Positions 1 through 7,951 of a stretch of 33,660 nt of DNA are shown here, one piece after another (position 1 is the first letter of the stretch; each line of letters begins with the position of its first letter). The stretch covers positions 1-33,660 of the forward strand of contig JASJDZ010000023.1 of NCBI GenBank assembly GCA_030065575.1. Direction: 5' to 3'. Source of the DNA: Acidimicrobiia bacterium (GTDB lineage Bacteria; Actinomycetota; Acidimicrobiia; Spongiisociales; UBA5794). Position numbers and translations under genes: made by a program. The notes below the pieces were generated by a model that saw only the letters and a list, made by a program, of their open reading frames with translations, had not been told where the DNA came from and searched no databases.

Positions 1-73
1 GGGTAGCTGCGTCGGCGAATAGACCTGCTCACTGATATTCTCACCAGCGTTGCTGCCGGAGGAAGGAGCACAC

Positions 74-1045
74 GTGACGGTAACCGCTGACGATCTTCAG
101 TGGTTCGGTAAGAGCTTTGGCGCCATCGTTGACAACATCGAGAACGTCATCCAGGGCAAACGCCGCACCATCGAGCTGGCGACGATCTGCCTGCTGTCCG
201 AGGGACATGTCCTGATCGAGGACGTCCCCGGCGTAGGGAAGACACTGCTGGCTCGTTCCCTGGCCCGATCGATCGATTGCAGCTTCCAACGTATCCAGTT
301 CACCCCCGACCTGCTCCCGTCCGACGTGACGGGAGTTTCGGTATGGGACCGCGAGTCGGCTCGCTTCGTCTTCCGTCCCGGCCCGGTCTTCGCCAACGTC
401 GTGCTCGGCGATGAGATCAACCGCGCCAGCCCGAAGACACAATCGTCGCTTCTCGAAGCGATGGAAGAAAAGCAGGTGACCGTCGACGCAGTGACCCGCC
501 CGCTCGGACCCCCTTTTATGGTGGTTGCAACGCAGAACCCCATCGAGCACGAAGGCACCTACCCGCTCCCCGAAGCGCAGCTGGATCGCTTCATGATGCG
601 ACTAGCCATGGGCTATCCGGGACGTGACAAAGAGCTCGAGATGCTCGAGACCCACGGTCACCACTCGACCCTCGATGATCTCGACCCCGTGGTCGATGCC
701 GCAGATGTCAATCGGATGACCGAGATCGCCGCCGGGGTATTTGTTGCCGATGCCGTCAAGTCGTACCTCGTCGACCTGGCCGAAGCAACTCGCAACGAGC
801 CCGACTTGCTGCTGGGCGCCTCGCCCCGGGCGACGCTCTTCATGCAGCGCGCCGCTCGCACCAGCGCCGCCACTCAGGGACGTGACTACGTCACCCCGGA
901 TGACGTCAAAGAAATGCTGCACCCCGTTCTCAACCATCGCCTCATCCTCCAGCCGGAGGCGCAGATGAGAGGCGAAGGTGTCGCAGGCATCATCGACTCC
1001 ATCAGCGGACGCGTCGGCGTTCCCGGCGCGCGAACCGGGGTCTGA
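74..1045 (+). CDS. MoxR-family AAA+ ATPase
   Basis: A 323-residue MoxR-type AAA+ ATPase, a family thought to act as chaperones that mature or insert cofactors into partner proteins, often von Willebrand-type or DUF58 proteins encoded next door. The Walker A loop (GVGKT) lies at about residues 53-57 and the Walker B acidic pair (DE of GDEINR) at 113-114. Length is normal for the family. The GTG at 74 is chosen because GGAGGAAGGAG (58-68) sits 5 bases upstream; a TTG at 50 in the same frame has no such site. The stop overlaps the next start by one base (TGATG at 1043-1047), so the two are probably translationally coupled. The partner is most likely the DUF58 protein; this is inference from gene order. 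Confidence 0.93.
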   Translation: MTVTADDLQWFGKSFGAIVDNIENVIQGKRRTIELATICLLSEGHVLIEDVPGVGKTLLARSLARSIDCSFQRIQFTPDLLPSDVTGVSVWDRESARFVFRPGPVFANVVLGDEINRASPKTQSSLLEAMEEKQVTVDAVTRPLGPPFMVVATQNPIEHEGTYPLPEAQLDRFMMRLAMGYPGRDKELEMLETHGHHSTLDDLDPVVDAADVNRMTEIAAGVFVADAVKSYLVDLAEATRNEPDLLLGASPRATLFMQRAARTSAATQGRDYVTPDDVKEMLHPVLNHRLILQPEAQMRGEGVAGIIDSISGRVGVPGARTGV

Positions 1046-2229
1046 TGCCAACGCTGCGCGGCTGGGCGGCCCTCGGTGCGGCCTTTGCGCTCGGGGTTCT
1101 ATGGATCGGCTTCGGCGAGCGGATGTTGCTGGCTGTCGGCCTGTTCCTCCTCGTCTCGGTAGTCGCCGGCGTTGTCTACGTGCGCAGTAGCGCTCCTCGA
1201 GCCCGACTCACCCGGCGGATCTCGCCGGTGCAGGTCCACGACGGCGATCGGGCCATCGTCCAACTATCTCTGGTCTCGAGCCGCAAGCTCTACGCCGCCA
1301 TCGTCGAGGACGTCGTGCACAGCCTCGGTACGGCATCGTTTGTGGCCGAGCGAGTTGACGAACGCGAGCCGATGACGGCGCGCTACGAAGTGCTGTGCAA
1401 GCCGCGGGGCGTGTACAAGGTGGGCCCGGCCGTGCTGCGAGTCCGGGATGTGATGGCTCTCGCTGAGTCGGTCAGCTCTGGACGCCGTGCTGATCGCCTT
1501 GTTGTGTACCCCCAGGTGGAGACACTGACCGGGCTACCCGTGGTGCGCGGCCAGGATCCCAATGTGAACTCCGCTCGCGCCAACTTCTCGCACAGCGGCG
1601 GTGACGACTTCTTCACTCTCCGCGAGTATCAGCGTGGCGACGATCTTCGACGGGTGCACTGGCCGGCGTCGGCCCACCGCGACGAGCTCATGATCAAGCA
1701 ACTCGAGATGCCCTGGCAATCCCGGGCTCTGGTTCTTCTCGACGTCCGTGCCGACTCGTATTCGACTGCCGAAGCATTCGAGCATGCAGTGCGAGGCGCT
1801 GCGTCGGCGATGCGACATCTCTACCGTCAGGGATTCTCCCCCACCCTCTGGGCCGGCCAGGCACGAGGAACGACGGTGGCCACCACCCAGGCATATGAGC
1901 TCGCCATGGAGGAGTTGGCGACCGTGCAGACCGACGCCGACCTGGACTTCGGGACAATGATGAGCCGGATGCGGCGAGAGGGCCTCGCCGGAGGCGCTCT
2001 CGTCCTGGTCACCGGCGTGCTCGACGCCGGCGGCATTGCCGTCTTCAAGACGCTGAGCCGGGACTACTACAAGACGGTTGTGATGACGGTCTCGGAGCGG
2101 GAGAACGAGGCACTGCACCAGGTACAGCGTGCCGGCGCGGTCGCCGTAACTTCTGGGCCGGCTTCCAAGTGGGCGCCGGCCTGGCGAGAATCAATGGAGA
2201 AATCGTGGTCTACCGCTTCAGCTGGCTAG
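1045..2229 (+). CDS. DUF58-domain membrane protein
   Basis: A 394-residue protein with two N-terminal membrane segments (about 6-22 and 27-47), then a soluble region containing the DUF58 signature at about 187-222 (GGDDFFTLREYQRGDD and the RRVHWPASA stretch). The C-terminal half resembles the von Willebrand-like fold usual in this family, with VLLDVRADS near residue 229 in the place of a metal-site strand. The biochemical function of DUF58 proteins is not settled; they are recurrent partners of MoxR ATPases and of transglutaminase-like membrane proteins. The start ATG overlaps the moxR stop by one base and the end overlaps the transglutaminase gene by 25 bases, so the three genes form one operon. 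Confidence 0.9.
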   Translation: MPTLRGWAALGAAFALGVLWIGFGERMLLAVGLFLLVSVVAGVVYVRSSAPRARLTRRISPVQVHDGDRAIVQLSLVSSRKLYAAIVEDVVHSLGTASFVAERVDEREPMTARYEVLCKPRGVYKVGPAVLRVRDVMALAESVSSGRRADRLVVYPQVETLTGLPVVRGQDPNVNSARANFSHSGGDDFFTLREYQRGDDLRRVHWPASAHRDELMIKQLEMPWQSRALVLLDVRADSYSTAEAFEHAVRGAASAMRHLYRQGFSPTLWAGQARGTTVATTQAYELAMEELATVQTDADLDFGTMMSRMRREGLAGGALVLVTGVLDAGGIAVFKTLSRDYYKTVVMTVSERENEALHQVQRAGAVAVTSGPASKWAPAWRESMEKSWSTASAG

Positions 2230-4613
2230 CGGGGGCAACCGCCATCCTGTTTGCCCTGTTCGGGCTCAACGGGCTGCTGCGGCCGACCACCGACGGGACC
2301 AAGTGGCAGTTCATCGTCTTCGCTGCATTGATTCTCGGAGCGACGATCACCTGGACCGCGCTCACCTATCGTGCCCACCCTGTCCTGGTCGTGGGGCTGA
2401 ACCTGGTCGGACTGGTCGTCGCCGTTGCTCGTATTGCGGCGCCGGAGACCACTTCCGGGATCCTGCCGACCCGCGAGACCTGGACCGCAGTTGCCGAGCA
2501 ACTCGATCGGGCCGTCACCCTCATCCGAACGGGGATTGAACCGGTACAGCCAGAGCCCGGCATCGTGATCGTGCTCGCGGCGGTCTTCTGGGTGGTTGGA
2601 GTGCTGCTCACATGGGGATTGATGCGTGGCCATCCGTATGTGGCACTCATCCCGCCACTGGTGCTCGCACTCCAGTTCGCAACCATGGATCGCGGCCGCA
2701 CCAGCGCCGTGAGGATGATTCTCTTCCTCGCCATCGTGGCGTTCTCCATCGTGGCAATCACGATGGACGAACGCGACCAATCGGCAGGACGGATGGCTGC
2801 GGCTACCCGGCGTGCCTCGGCCGGCAGCCGGCTTGCTCCATCCGCCGCAAGTCTGCTGGCCGGCACTCTGGTCTTCAGCGTCCTGACCACCGGATTGATG
2901 TCGGGATGGGTCCCCTACGACGGTGTGCTGCCGTGGCGCAGCGCCACCGGTCTCAGCTCTGACGTCTTCGGCGGTGTTGCCTACAACCCCTTCATCAGCA
3001 TCCAGCAATCTCTGGGCACCCAGTCGAATGCACCCGTCTTCCTCGCAGAGATCACCGGCGATGTCCCCGGTGAACAGGTCTACTTCCGGCTGGTGACAAT
3101 GGAGACCTACAACGGAGGTCAGTTCTTCGCCGACAAGCCGAGGGTGGCAGATCTAGACGCTCGGCCCTGGGAGGAGCAGGGCAACGTATTCGCCGGTCCG
3201 GCCGGCGAGACGACCACCACGATCCAGATCGAAGGACTCCGGATGAACTGGCTTCCTCAGGCATACGTGCCGGTTTCGTTCTCGAGCCCCGAGGACATCG
3301 CCGACCAGGTAAGGGTGCGCCAGGCCGATGGGTCCCTCCGCCTGGAGGGGAACGTCTCGTACGAAGGGCTGATCTACACCATCGACTCGGCGATTCCCCA
3401 GCCCGACATTGCCGTGCTGGCCACCGGAGCCGATGGGCAACTGTCCCCGGCGTTTGAGTTTGCCGCCACCGAACAGGACGTACCCAGCCCGGTGGTTGCG
3501 CCGGCTCGGCCGGAGCCCGCAGATGTCGACTTGTACCTCGCCCTTCCCGAGGACCTCGACGTCGGCATTTCCGCCGAGGCGGCCCGGATCACCAGCAACC
3601 TCACCACGAACTACGAGATCGGGCTGGCGCTCGAGTCCTGGTTCCATTCCGACGCATTTGCCTACTCGACGGATATCGAGCCGGGACATGGCGCAACCGA
3701 TCTTGCCGCCTGGCTGCTCGATCCGGATTCACCCAACTACCACATTGGCTACTGCGAGAACTTCGCCACCGCAATGGCAGTCATGGCCCGCACGCTCGAC
3801 GTTCCCTCGCGAGTTGTGCTCGGGTTCACCCCGGGTCAGCCGCATCCCGACCAGGAGAACGTGTTCGTCGTGCTCGATCGCAATGCCCACGCCTGGGTCG
3901 AGCTGTGGATGCCTACCCAGGGGTGGGTTCGGTTCGACCCCACCCCGCGCGGCGACGGTATCAACCCGTCCACATTCGGGGATGCAGAGGATGAGCTCGG
4001 GTTCGCCATATCGTCGTACCTCAATGTGCCGTCTGAGTCGATTGATGTGGAGTTCGCTCCGCTGCCCCGGCCGGAGTTCCCCAGCGACTTGGAGATCCCA
4101 CCCTTGGATTTCGACCGGGGCACGGCAAACGACGGCGGGCTCGAGATTCCGACCTGGTTGAAGACCGCACTACCTCTGCTGCTGTTGGTGGTGCTGGTAA
4201 TCGGCGGCGTCCCCGCCCTGAAGTGGTGGCAACGGATACGACGAATGAAGCGGCTCGAGGAGGGCGACATCAGCGCAGCCTGGGAGGACATCGTCGCCCG
4301 TCTCACCGACCTTGGCGAGACCCCGTCTGCAACAGCGACTCCACGCCAGATCGCCGACGGAGTAGATGAGGCCATGATGCCGCTGGCAACGGTGTACGGA
4401 CGTTCTATCTACGGCCCCGACGGTGCGATTGCAACTCGTCATGTCAACACCGCCATCGAGTCCCTGGAGCAAACCCGAGCTCGTCTACTAACGAGACACA
4501 GCGCGGCCCAGCGGTTGGTCGCCGTCTACCGCCCGTCGAGCATCATCCCGGATCGAGCGCGCAGGATTGCCCGCAAGCTGAGATTCAACGGGAACCGCAA
4601 TAACGGCTCTTGA
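2205..4613 (+). CDS. TgpA-like membrane transglutaminase (DUF3488/DUF4129)
   Basis: An 802-residue membrane protein. The N-terminal third has several hydrophobic segments (DUF3488 type). It is followed by an extracytoplasmic transglutaminase-like core with Cys at about 517 (GYCENFATAM), His at 562 (NAHAWVELW) and Asp at 578 (RFDPTP), the usual catalytic triad. A further membrane segment at about 652-676 precedes a cytoplasmic DUF4129-like tail. This matches the TgpA architecture, whose physiological substrate is unknown in most bacteria; a cell-envelope role is inferred. The GTG at 2205 is preferred because GGAGA lies 5 bases upstream; an in-frame GTG at 2169 would lengthen it by 12 residues. 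It overlaps the DUF58 gene and ends 6 bases before the convergent MerR gene. Confidence 0.9.
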   Translation: MVYRFSWLAGATAILFALFGLNGLLRPTTDGTKWQFIVFAALILGATITWTALTYRAHPVLVVGLNLVGLVVAVARIAAPETTSGILPTRETWTAVAEQLDRAVTLIRTGIEPVQPEPGIVIVLAAVFWVVGVLLTWGLMRGHPYVALIPPLVLALQFATMDRGRTSAVRMILFLAIVAFSIVAITMDERDQSAGRMAAATRRASAGSRLAPSAASLLAGTLVFSVLTTGLMSGWVPYDGVLPWRSATGLSSDVFGGVAYNPFISIQQSLGTQSNAPVFLAEITGDVPGEQVYFRLVTMETYNGGQFFADKPRVADLDARPWEEQGNVFAGPAGETTTTIQIEGLRMNWLPQAYVPVSFSSPEDIADQVRVRQADGSLRLEGNVSYEGLIYTIDSAIPQPDIAVLATGADGQLSPAFEFAATEQDVPSPVVAPARPEPADVDLYLALPEDLDVGISAEAARITSNLTTNYEIGLALESWFHSDAFAYSTDIEPGHGATDLAAWLLDPDSPNYHIGYCENFATAMAVMARTLDVPSRVVLGFTPGQPHPDQENVFVVLDRNAHAWVELWMPTQGWVRFDPTPRGDGINPSTFGDAEDELGFAISSYLNVPSESIDVEFAPLPRPEFPSDLEIPPLDFDRGTANDGGLEIPTWLKTALPLLLLVVLVIGGVPALKWWQRIRRMKRLEEGDISAAWEDIVARLTDLGETPSATATPRQIADGVDEAMMPLATVYGRSIYGPDGAIATRHVNTAIESLEQTRARLLTRHSAAQRLVAVYRPSSIIPDRARRIARKLRFNGNRNNGS

Positions 4614-4619
4614 GTCGCC

Positions 4620-5111
4620 TTACGCCTGGGCGGCCTCGGACTTCACATCGTCCTCGACCCTGCGCAGCATGTCGAGGAAACGATCCCGGTCGAGCTCGAA
4701 CTTGGTGACGTCTTCCTCGACGCTCTTGGTGATCTCATTGATGGCAACAAAGAAGGCCAGCTGACCATCACGGAGAGCGTCGAGCAGTTCATCCTCATTT
4801 TGGGCAACCCGGAAGATGGTTTGCCCGTCGGTCACCAGTTTCACCGACGCCAGATGATCGTCCATATCGGCGGTGCGGCGCAGGTAGTCCCAGGCTCGGC
4901 GCACCCGCTGCACCGACATGCCGTTGTCGAGAAGGCTCTTCACGACCCGCAGTGCCACCAGATCACGGAATGAGTACAACCGCCGGCGTCCGGGGCGGCC
5001 ACCGCTGCCCTGAATGCTCGGAACAACCAGATCAACCTTGTCCCAATAGCGAAGCTGATGGGCGGTGCACCCTGTGAGTGCTGATGCCTGCTGAGCAGTG
5101 AATGAGTTCAC
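4620..5111 (-). CDS. MerR-family transcriptional regulator
   Basis: A 163-residue protein with an N-terminal MerR-type winged helix (residues about 4-75: TAQQASALTG, then HQLRYWDKVDLVVPS and the RRLYSFRDLVALRVVKSLLD recognition region). The C-terminal part is acidic and has no Cys cluster, so nothing suggests metal sensing; the ligand is unknown. The GTG start is supported by GGAGGAG a few bases upstream. It lies downstream of the DUF3040 gene on the same strand with a 107-base gap and converges on the transglutaminase gene with 6 bases between stops. Many actinobacterial MerR proteins of this kind bind DNA without a known inducer. The target promoter is not identifiable here. Confidence 0.88.
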   Translation of the reverse strand: MNSFTAQQASALTGCTAHQLRYWDKVDLVVPSIQGSGGRPGRRRLYSFRDLVALRVVKSLLDNGMSVQRVRRAWDYLRRTADMDDHLASVKLVTDGQTIFRVAQNEDELLDALRDGQLAFFVAINEITKSVEEDVTKFELDRDRFLDMLRRVEDDVKSEAAQA

Positions 5112-5194
5112 CTATCTCCTCCCACACCTCTGATCCGCTGGCTCCCGCCGGATCCCGACTTGTGCGTCGCGTTCGTGCTGTTGCGATACCTGAT

Positions 5195-5208
5195 CCCCGC
5201 CTCCGGGG
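5195..5208 (-). terminator. GC hairpin after DUF3040 gene (no U-tract)
   Basis: On the minus strand CCCCG-GAGG-CGGGG forms a 5-bp stem with a 4-base loop, starting about 10 bases after the DUF3040 stop codon. No T-run follows, so it is not a canonical intrinsic terminator. It may slow or end transcription, or simply separate the DUF3040 and MerR genes. Confidence 0.3.
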
Positions 5209-5218
5209 AAGGGTCACT

Positions 5219-5554
5219 CTAGCTGTTTCGCGGCCACCTCTGTCGAGCCCGATCTAGCCAGGATCCGATCGAATCCGCGTCCCCCCCGGCGGTGTTTCGG
5301 AAGCTCATTGCCAGCCATGCGGCAGAGGCCAGCATGAGGATGAAACCCAGCGCAGCAATCCACACACTCGACGTGAAAGAAACCAACATCACGACCAGAC
5401 CGACCACGAAGCCGGCTACGGCGAAGCGGCGATATGGCTGCAGGCGCGAGCGCAGAGAAGCACCAGCGACAGAGCGCGCAAGCTTGGGGTCTTCCTCGTA
5501 GAACTGGCGCTCGATCTCCTCGAGAATGCGCTGTTCGTCTTCGTTGAGGGGCAT
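5219..5554 (-). CDS. DUF3040 small membrane protein
   Basis: A 111-residue protein that begins with the typical DUF3040 N-terminus (MPLNEDEQRILEEIERQFYE, a charged amphipathic helix), followed by two membrane segments at about 45-63 and 66-86 and a short charged tail. The family is widespread in Actinobacteria and often sits near dinB or the division and cell-wall (dcw) genes; no function has been assigned to it that I know of. GGAG precedes the ATG by 7 bases. It lies just downstream of dinB on the same strand, but a possible promoter at 5581-5586 would allow separate expression. Confidence 0.88.
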   Translation of the reverse strand: MPLNEDEQRILEEIERQFYEEDPKLARSVAGASLRSRLQPYRRFAVAGFVVGLVVMLVSFTSSVWIAALGFILMLASAAWLAMSFRNTAGGDADSIGSWLDRARQRWPRNS

Positions 5555-5580
5555 TGGTCGTCTCCGGGTTCCTACCTCGG

Positions 5581-5586
5581 AGTATA
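5581..5586 (-). promoter_or_regulatory. Possible -10 box for DUF3040 gene
   Basis: TATACT on the minus strand, 26 bases before the DUF3040 ATG and inside the 45-base gap after dinB. A -35 at 17-base spacing would be TGATCG, a poor match. The -10 match alone makes this a weak candidate. Confidence 0.3.
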
Positions 5587-5599
5587 CAAGCGGCCCCGT

Positions 5600-6787
5600 C
5601 TAGCGATCACGACGTTTCTGGTCAGTTCTTGGTATGAAGGAGGCCCGTAGTACGGCATCGTCACCAAACCGGTCCCGAACCGTCTCAACAACGTCGGCAG
5701 CGGCCTCGCGCGGTCCTTCCCCGAGAGCGAGCTGATGGGGTTCGCCTGCATCGGCAAGCCCGGCAACGCCAACGCCGAGAAGCCGAACCCCGCGGCCGCG
5801 GCGATCGACCCGATTCAGCAACCGCTGTGCCTCATCCCAGATCGCAGTCGCCGAACCCACCTCGGTCGGCATGGTCTCCGATCTGCTGACGGTCTCGAAG
5901 TCGCCAAACCGCACCTTGAGCGAAACCACCTTGCCGAGATGGCCAGACCGGTGCAGCCGGGTTGCCAGCCGATCGCACAACCGCAACACGCTCTGCCGGA
6001 TCTCGTCATCATCGGAGAGGTCCACGTCGTAGGTCTCTTCCACAGAAATCGACTTCGCCCCCGTCCCCGGCTCAACCTCTCGCGGGTCGACCCCCATGGC
6101 GAGCCGGCTGAGGTGGCGAGCCAGACTTGGCCCGAGCCGCTTCACGAGCAGCGACTCCGGCACTCCGGTCAGATCACCGATGGTCGCTACCCCGAGCGCA
6201 TCCAGAGTGACTCGGGTTGCCTCCCCCACTCCCCACAACCGCCGCACCGGCATCGGATGCAGAAACTCGAGTTCGGTTCCGGCCGGGACAATGTGCATGC
6301 CGTCGGGCTTGGCTTCCTCCGATGCGAGCTTGGAGATGAACTTGACGGCGGAGATGCCCACCGAGGCAGGCAAACCCAGCTCCTCACGTACCTTCGCCCG
6401 CAAGGCCGAGCCCACGTCACCGGGGGTGGCGAAGTGCAACCGCAGTCCCGAGATTTCCAAGAAGGCCTCGTCGACGGACAAGCCCTCAACCAGTGGGGTG
6501 AAAGATCGGAAGATCGCAAACACCTCCTCCGACACCTCCCCGTAGACTCCGTGGCTCGGCGCAACAAACCGTCCGTGCGGACAGAGACGACGCGCCTCGA
6601 CTATCGGCATTGCAGAGTGCACGCCATGGCGCCGAGCCTCATAGGAGGCGGAGGCCACAACCCCGCGAGGTCCGAGCCCACCCACTACAACCGGCTTGCC
6701 TATCAAGCTCGGATCGCGCCGGCGCTCGACCTCAACGAAGAATGCATCCATGTCGATGTGCAGAAAGCGCTCGCCGTACCGCTCCAT
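5600..6787 (-). CDS. dinB: DNA polymerase IV (Y-family)
   Basis: A 395-residue Y-family translesion polymerase, which copies across damaged bases with low fidelity. The catalytic acidic residues are visible in HIDMDAFF (Asp12, Asp14) and in the SVDEAFLEISG motif about 90 residues further on. A helix-hairpin-helix region (GVGEATRVTLDALGVATIGDL) and a little-finger domain follow. The very C-terminus does not show an obvious beta-clamp binding motif of the QLxLF kind; QLALGE near the end may be a divergent one. The ATG at 6787 starts right before ERYGERFLHIDMD; a GTG at 6796 is an alternative, and neither has a clear ribosome site. It is divergent from the phosphatase gene, with 48 bases between them. 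Confidence 0.93.
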   Translation of the reverse strand: MERYGERFLHIDMDAFFVEVERRRDPSLIGKPVVVGGLGPRGVVASASYEARRHGVHSAMPIVEARRLCPHGRFVAPSHGVYGEVSEEVFAIFRSFTPLVEGLSVDEAFLEISGLRLHFATPGDVGSALRAKVREELGLPASVGISAVKFISKLASEEAKPDGMHIVPAGTELEFLHPMPVRRLWGVGEATRVTLDALGVATIGDLTGVPESLLVKRLGPSLARHLSRLAMGVDPREVEPGTGAKSISVEETYDVDLSDDDEIRQSVLRLCDRLATRLHRSGHLGKVVSLKVRFGDFETVSRSETMPTEVGSATAIWDEAQRLLNRVDRRGRGVRLLGVGVAGLADAGEPHQLALGEGPREAAADVVETVRDRFGDDAVLRASFIPRTDQKRRDR

Positions 6788-6820
6788 GGCATTCACCGTA
6801 GCGCTACCGGGATGCGCACA

Positions 6821-6835
6821 TGCGATACTCCACCG
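6821..6835 (+). promoter_or_regulatory. Possible extended -10 for a leaderless phosphatase transcript
   Basis: TGC-GATACT at 6821-6829 looks like an extended -10 element (TGn plus GATACT) and ends 6 bases before the ATG at 6836. No Shine-Dalgarno sequence is present. This is the layout expected when transcription starts at the start codon itself, which is common in Actinobacteria. Confidence 0.4.
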
Positions 6836-7429
6836 ATGCCAATCCACCTGATCAGACACGGCGAGGTCAGCAACCCGCATGGGCTCGTCTACGCCGATAT
6901 CCCGGGATTCACTCTCTCCGCCAAGGGCCGGCGGCAGGCAACTGCAGCCGGCGAGTACCTCGTCGACAAACCACCCCGGCTGATCGTGTCGTCTCCTCTG
7001 GACCGAGCAACCGAGACAGCAGAGCGGATTGCCCGGGTCACCGGATCCGACGTAGTGGCAGACGCCCGGCTCACCGAGTGGGCGGTAACCGTCAGGTGGC
7101 GCGGAGCGGCTTGGGCCGATCTGCCGACTGTCTACCCAGGCGAGCTGGAGGCCTATCTCGACGACCCCCGCACCATCGAATTCAGCTCGGAATCGATCAC
7201 CGACCTGGCCGATCGTGTGAATGCCGCCGTTACAGAATGGTCGGCCCGGACCGACGGTGATGTCGCCTTCATCTCGCACGAGGATCCCATTCATGCGGCG
7301 TACCTTCGCCTGATTGATTCGTCCCCTGCGCGCTTCCACGAGGGCAAACCCCGGCACTGCGCAGTGCTCACCCTGGAGCAGGCTGAGCAAGCGTGGCATG
7401 CCGCCGCCCGATGGGATCCGCCGCAGTGA
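6836..7429 (+). CDS. Histidine phosphatase family protein
   Basis: A 197-residue histidine phosphatase (phosphoglycerate mutase-like) protein. The RHG motif with the phospho-accepting His is at residues 7-9 (LIRHGE), the second catalytic region SSPLDRATETA is near residue 57, and the distal catalytic His is in FISHEDPIH at about 145. The substrate cannot be told from sequence; relatives act on sugar phosphates, alpha-ribazole phosphate and proteins. The reading frame continues far upstream antisense to dinB, but the ATG at 6836 is directly followed by the conserved start of the fold. It lacks a ribosome site and may be leaderless. Confidence 0.88.
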   Translation: MPIHLIRHGEVSNPHGLVYADIPGFTLSAKGRRQATAAGEYLVDKPPRLIVSSPLDRATETAERIARVTGSDVVADARLTEWAVTVRWRGAAWADLPTVYPGELEAYLDDPRTIEFSSESITDLADRVNAAVTEWSARTDGDVAFISHEDPIHAAYLRLIDSSPARFHEGKPRHCAVLTLEQAEQAWHAAARWDPPQ

Positions 7430-7464
7430 TGCGATCGACTAGTCACGCGGCAGGGTTTTCGCAC

Positions 7465-7470
7465 TACAAT
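7465..7470 (+). promoter_or_regulatory. Possible -10 box for the lipoprotein gene
   Basis: TACAAT, 27 bases before the GTG start of the cupredoxin-like lipoprotein and in the 68-base gap after the phosphatase gene. The -35 region at 17-base spacing (GTCACG) is a poor match, so only the -10 supports it. Confidence 0.35.
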
Positions 7471-7497
7471 GCTCGGCCAACCACTCCGAGGAGAAAC

Positions 7498-7914
7498 GTG
7501 CGAACTCGCTGGGTCATGCTGACCGTGATTCTTGCCCTGGCGCTCGGTGCCTGTGGGAGCGGACCCTCCCCGGAAGCGATCGCTGCGGACCGGGCTCCAA
7601 CGACGACTACAACCACCGAGCCTCCCCCGGAGGGCATCACGATCGTCCTCATCGAAGGAGGGCGCTTCCGCCCCTCAAACTTGAAGCTCGACCTCAACGA
7701 GTTCCAGATCGTCGAATGGCGCCACGAGGATGATGCCGAGCGGGAGTACGTCATCGAAGCACGTAACGGCGAGTGGGAGCCAAGCCCGCCACTCACGCCC
7801 GGTGACACGTTCCAGGTGGACTTCACCGATCTCGAACCGGGCATCTACCGGTACTACTCATTCCTGGGCAACAACCGAATCCCCGGATCGATCGACACAC
7901 GACCGCAGCAGTAG
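7498..7914 (+). CDS. Cupredoxin-like lipoprotein, copper ligands not evident
   Basis: A 138-residue lipoprotein: signal peptide with lipobox LGAC (Cys19), then a Thr/Pro-rich linker (about 34-44), then a roughly 90-residue beta-rich domain. The domain order (GGRFRPSNLKLDLNEFQIVEWRH, PGDTFQVDF, LEPGIYRYYSFLGNN) follows the plastocyanin-like fold. The usual ligand loop, Y-x-C-x-x-P-G-H-x-x-x-G-M, reads Y-Y-S-F-L-G-N-N-R-I-P-G-S here, so Cys, His and Met are all replaced. It is therefore probably not a type 1 copper protein. GTG at 7498 is chosen for GAGGAGA 5 or so bases upstream and the immediate signal peptide. Two membrane protein genes follow closely, possibly as one unit. Confidence 0.78.
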   Translation: MRTRWVMLTVILALALGACGSGPSPEAIAADRAPTTTTTTEPPPEGITIVLIEGGRFRPSNLKLDLNEFQIVEWRHEDDAEREYVIEARNGEWEPSPPLTPGDTFQVDFTDLEPGIYRYYSFLGNNRIPGSIDTRPQQ

Positions 7915-7951
7915 CACCGCCTCCCGGCATGAGCAGAGAGGGTCATCAGTC

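Noticed and set aside
2226-3008. Minus-strand open frame of 260 codons inside the transglutaminase gene
   Set aside because: Composition is His/Arg/Gly-rich and featureless, and it lies opposite a well-conserved membrane protein.
3409-4161. Plus-strand open frame of 250 codons in another frame of the transglutaminase gene
   Set aside because: Rich in Ser, Pro and Arg with no domain; it overlaps the catalytic core of the real gene.
5735-6835. Long plus-strand open frame antisense to dinB, in frame with the phosphatase
   Set aside because: The frame lacks any family features before the ATG at 6836, while dinB on the other strand has all its motifs. It is a GC-rich shadow.
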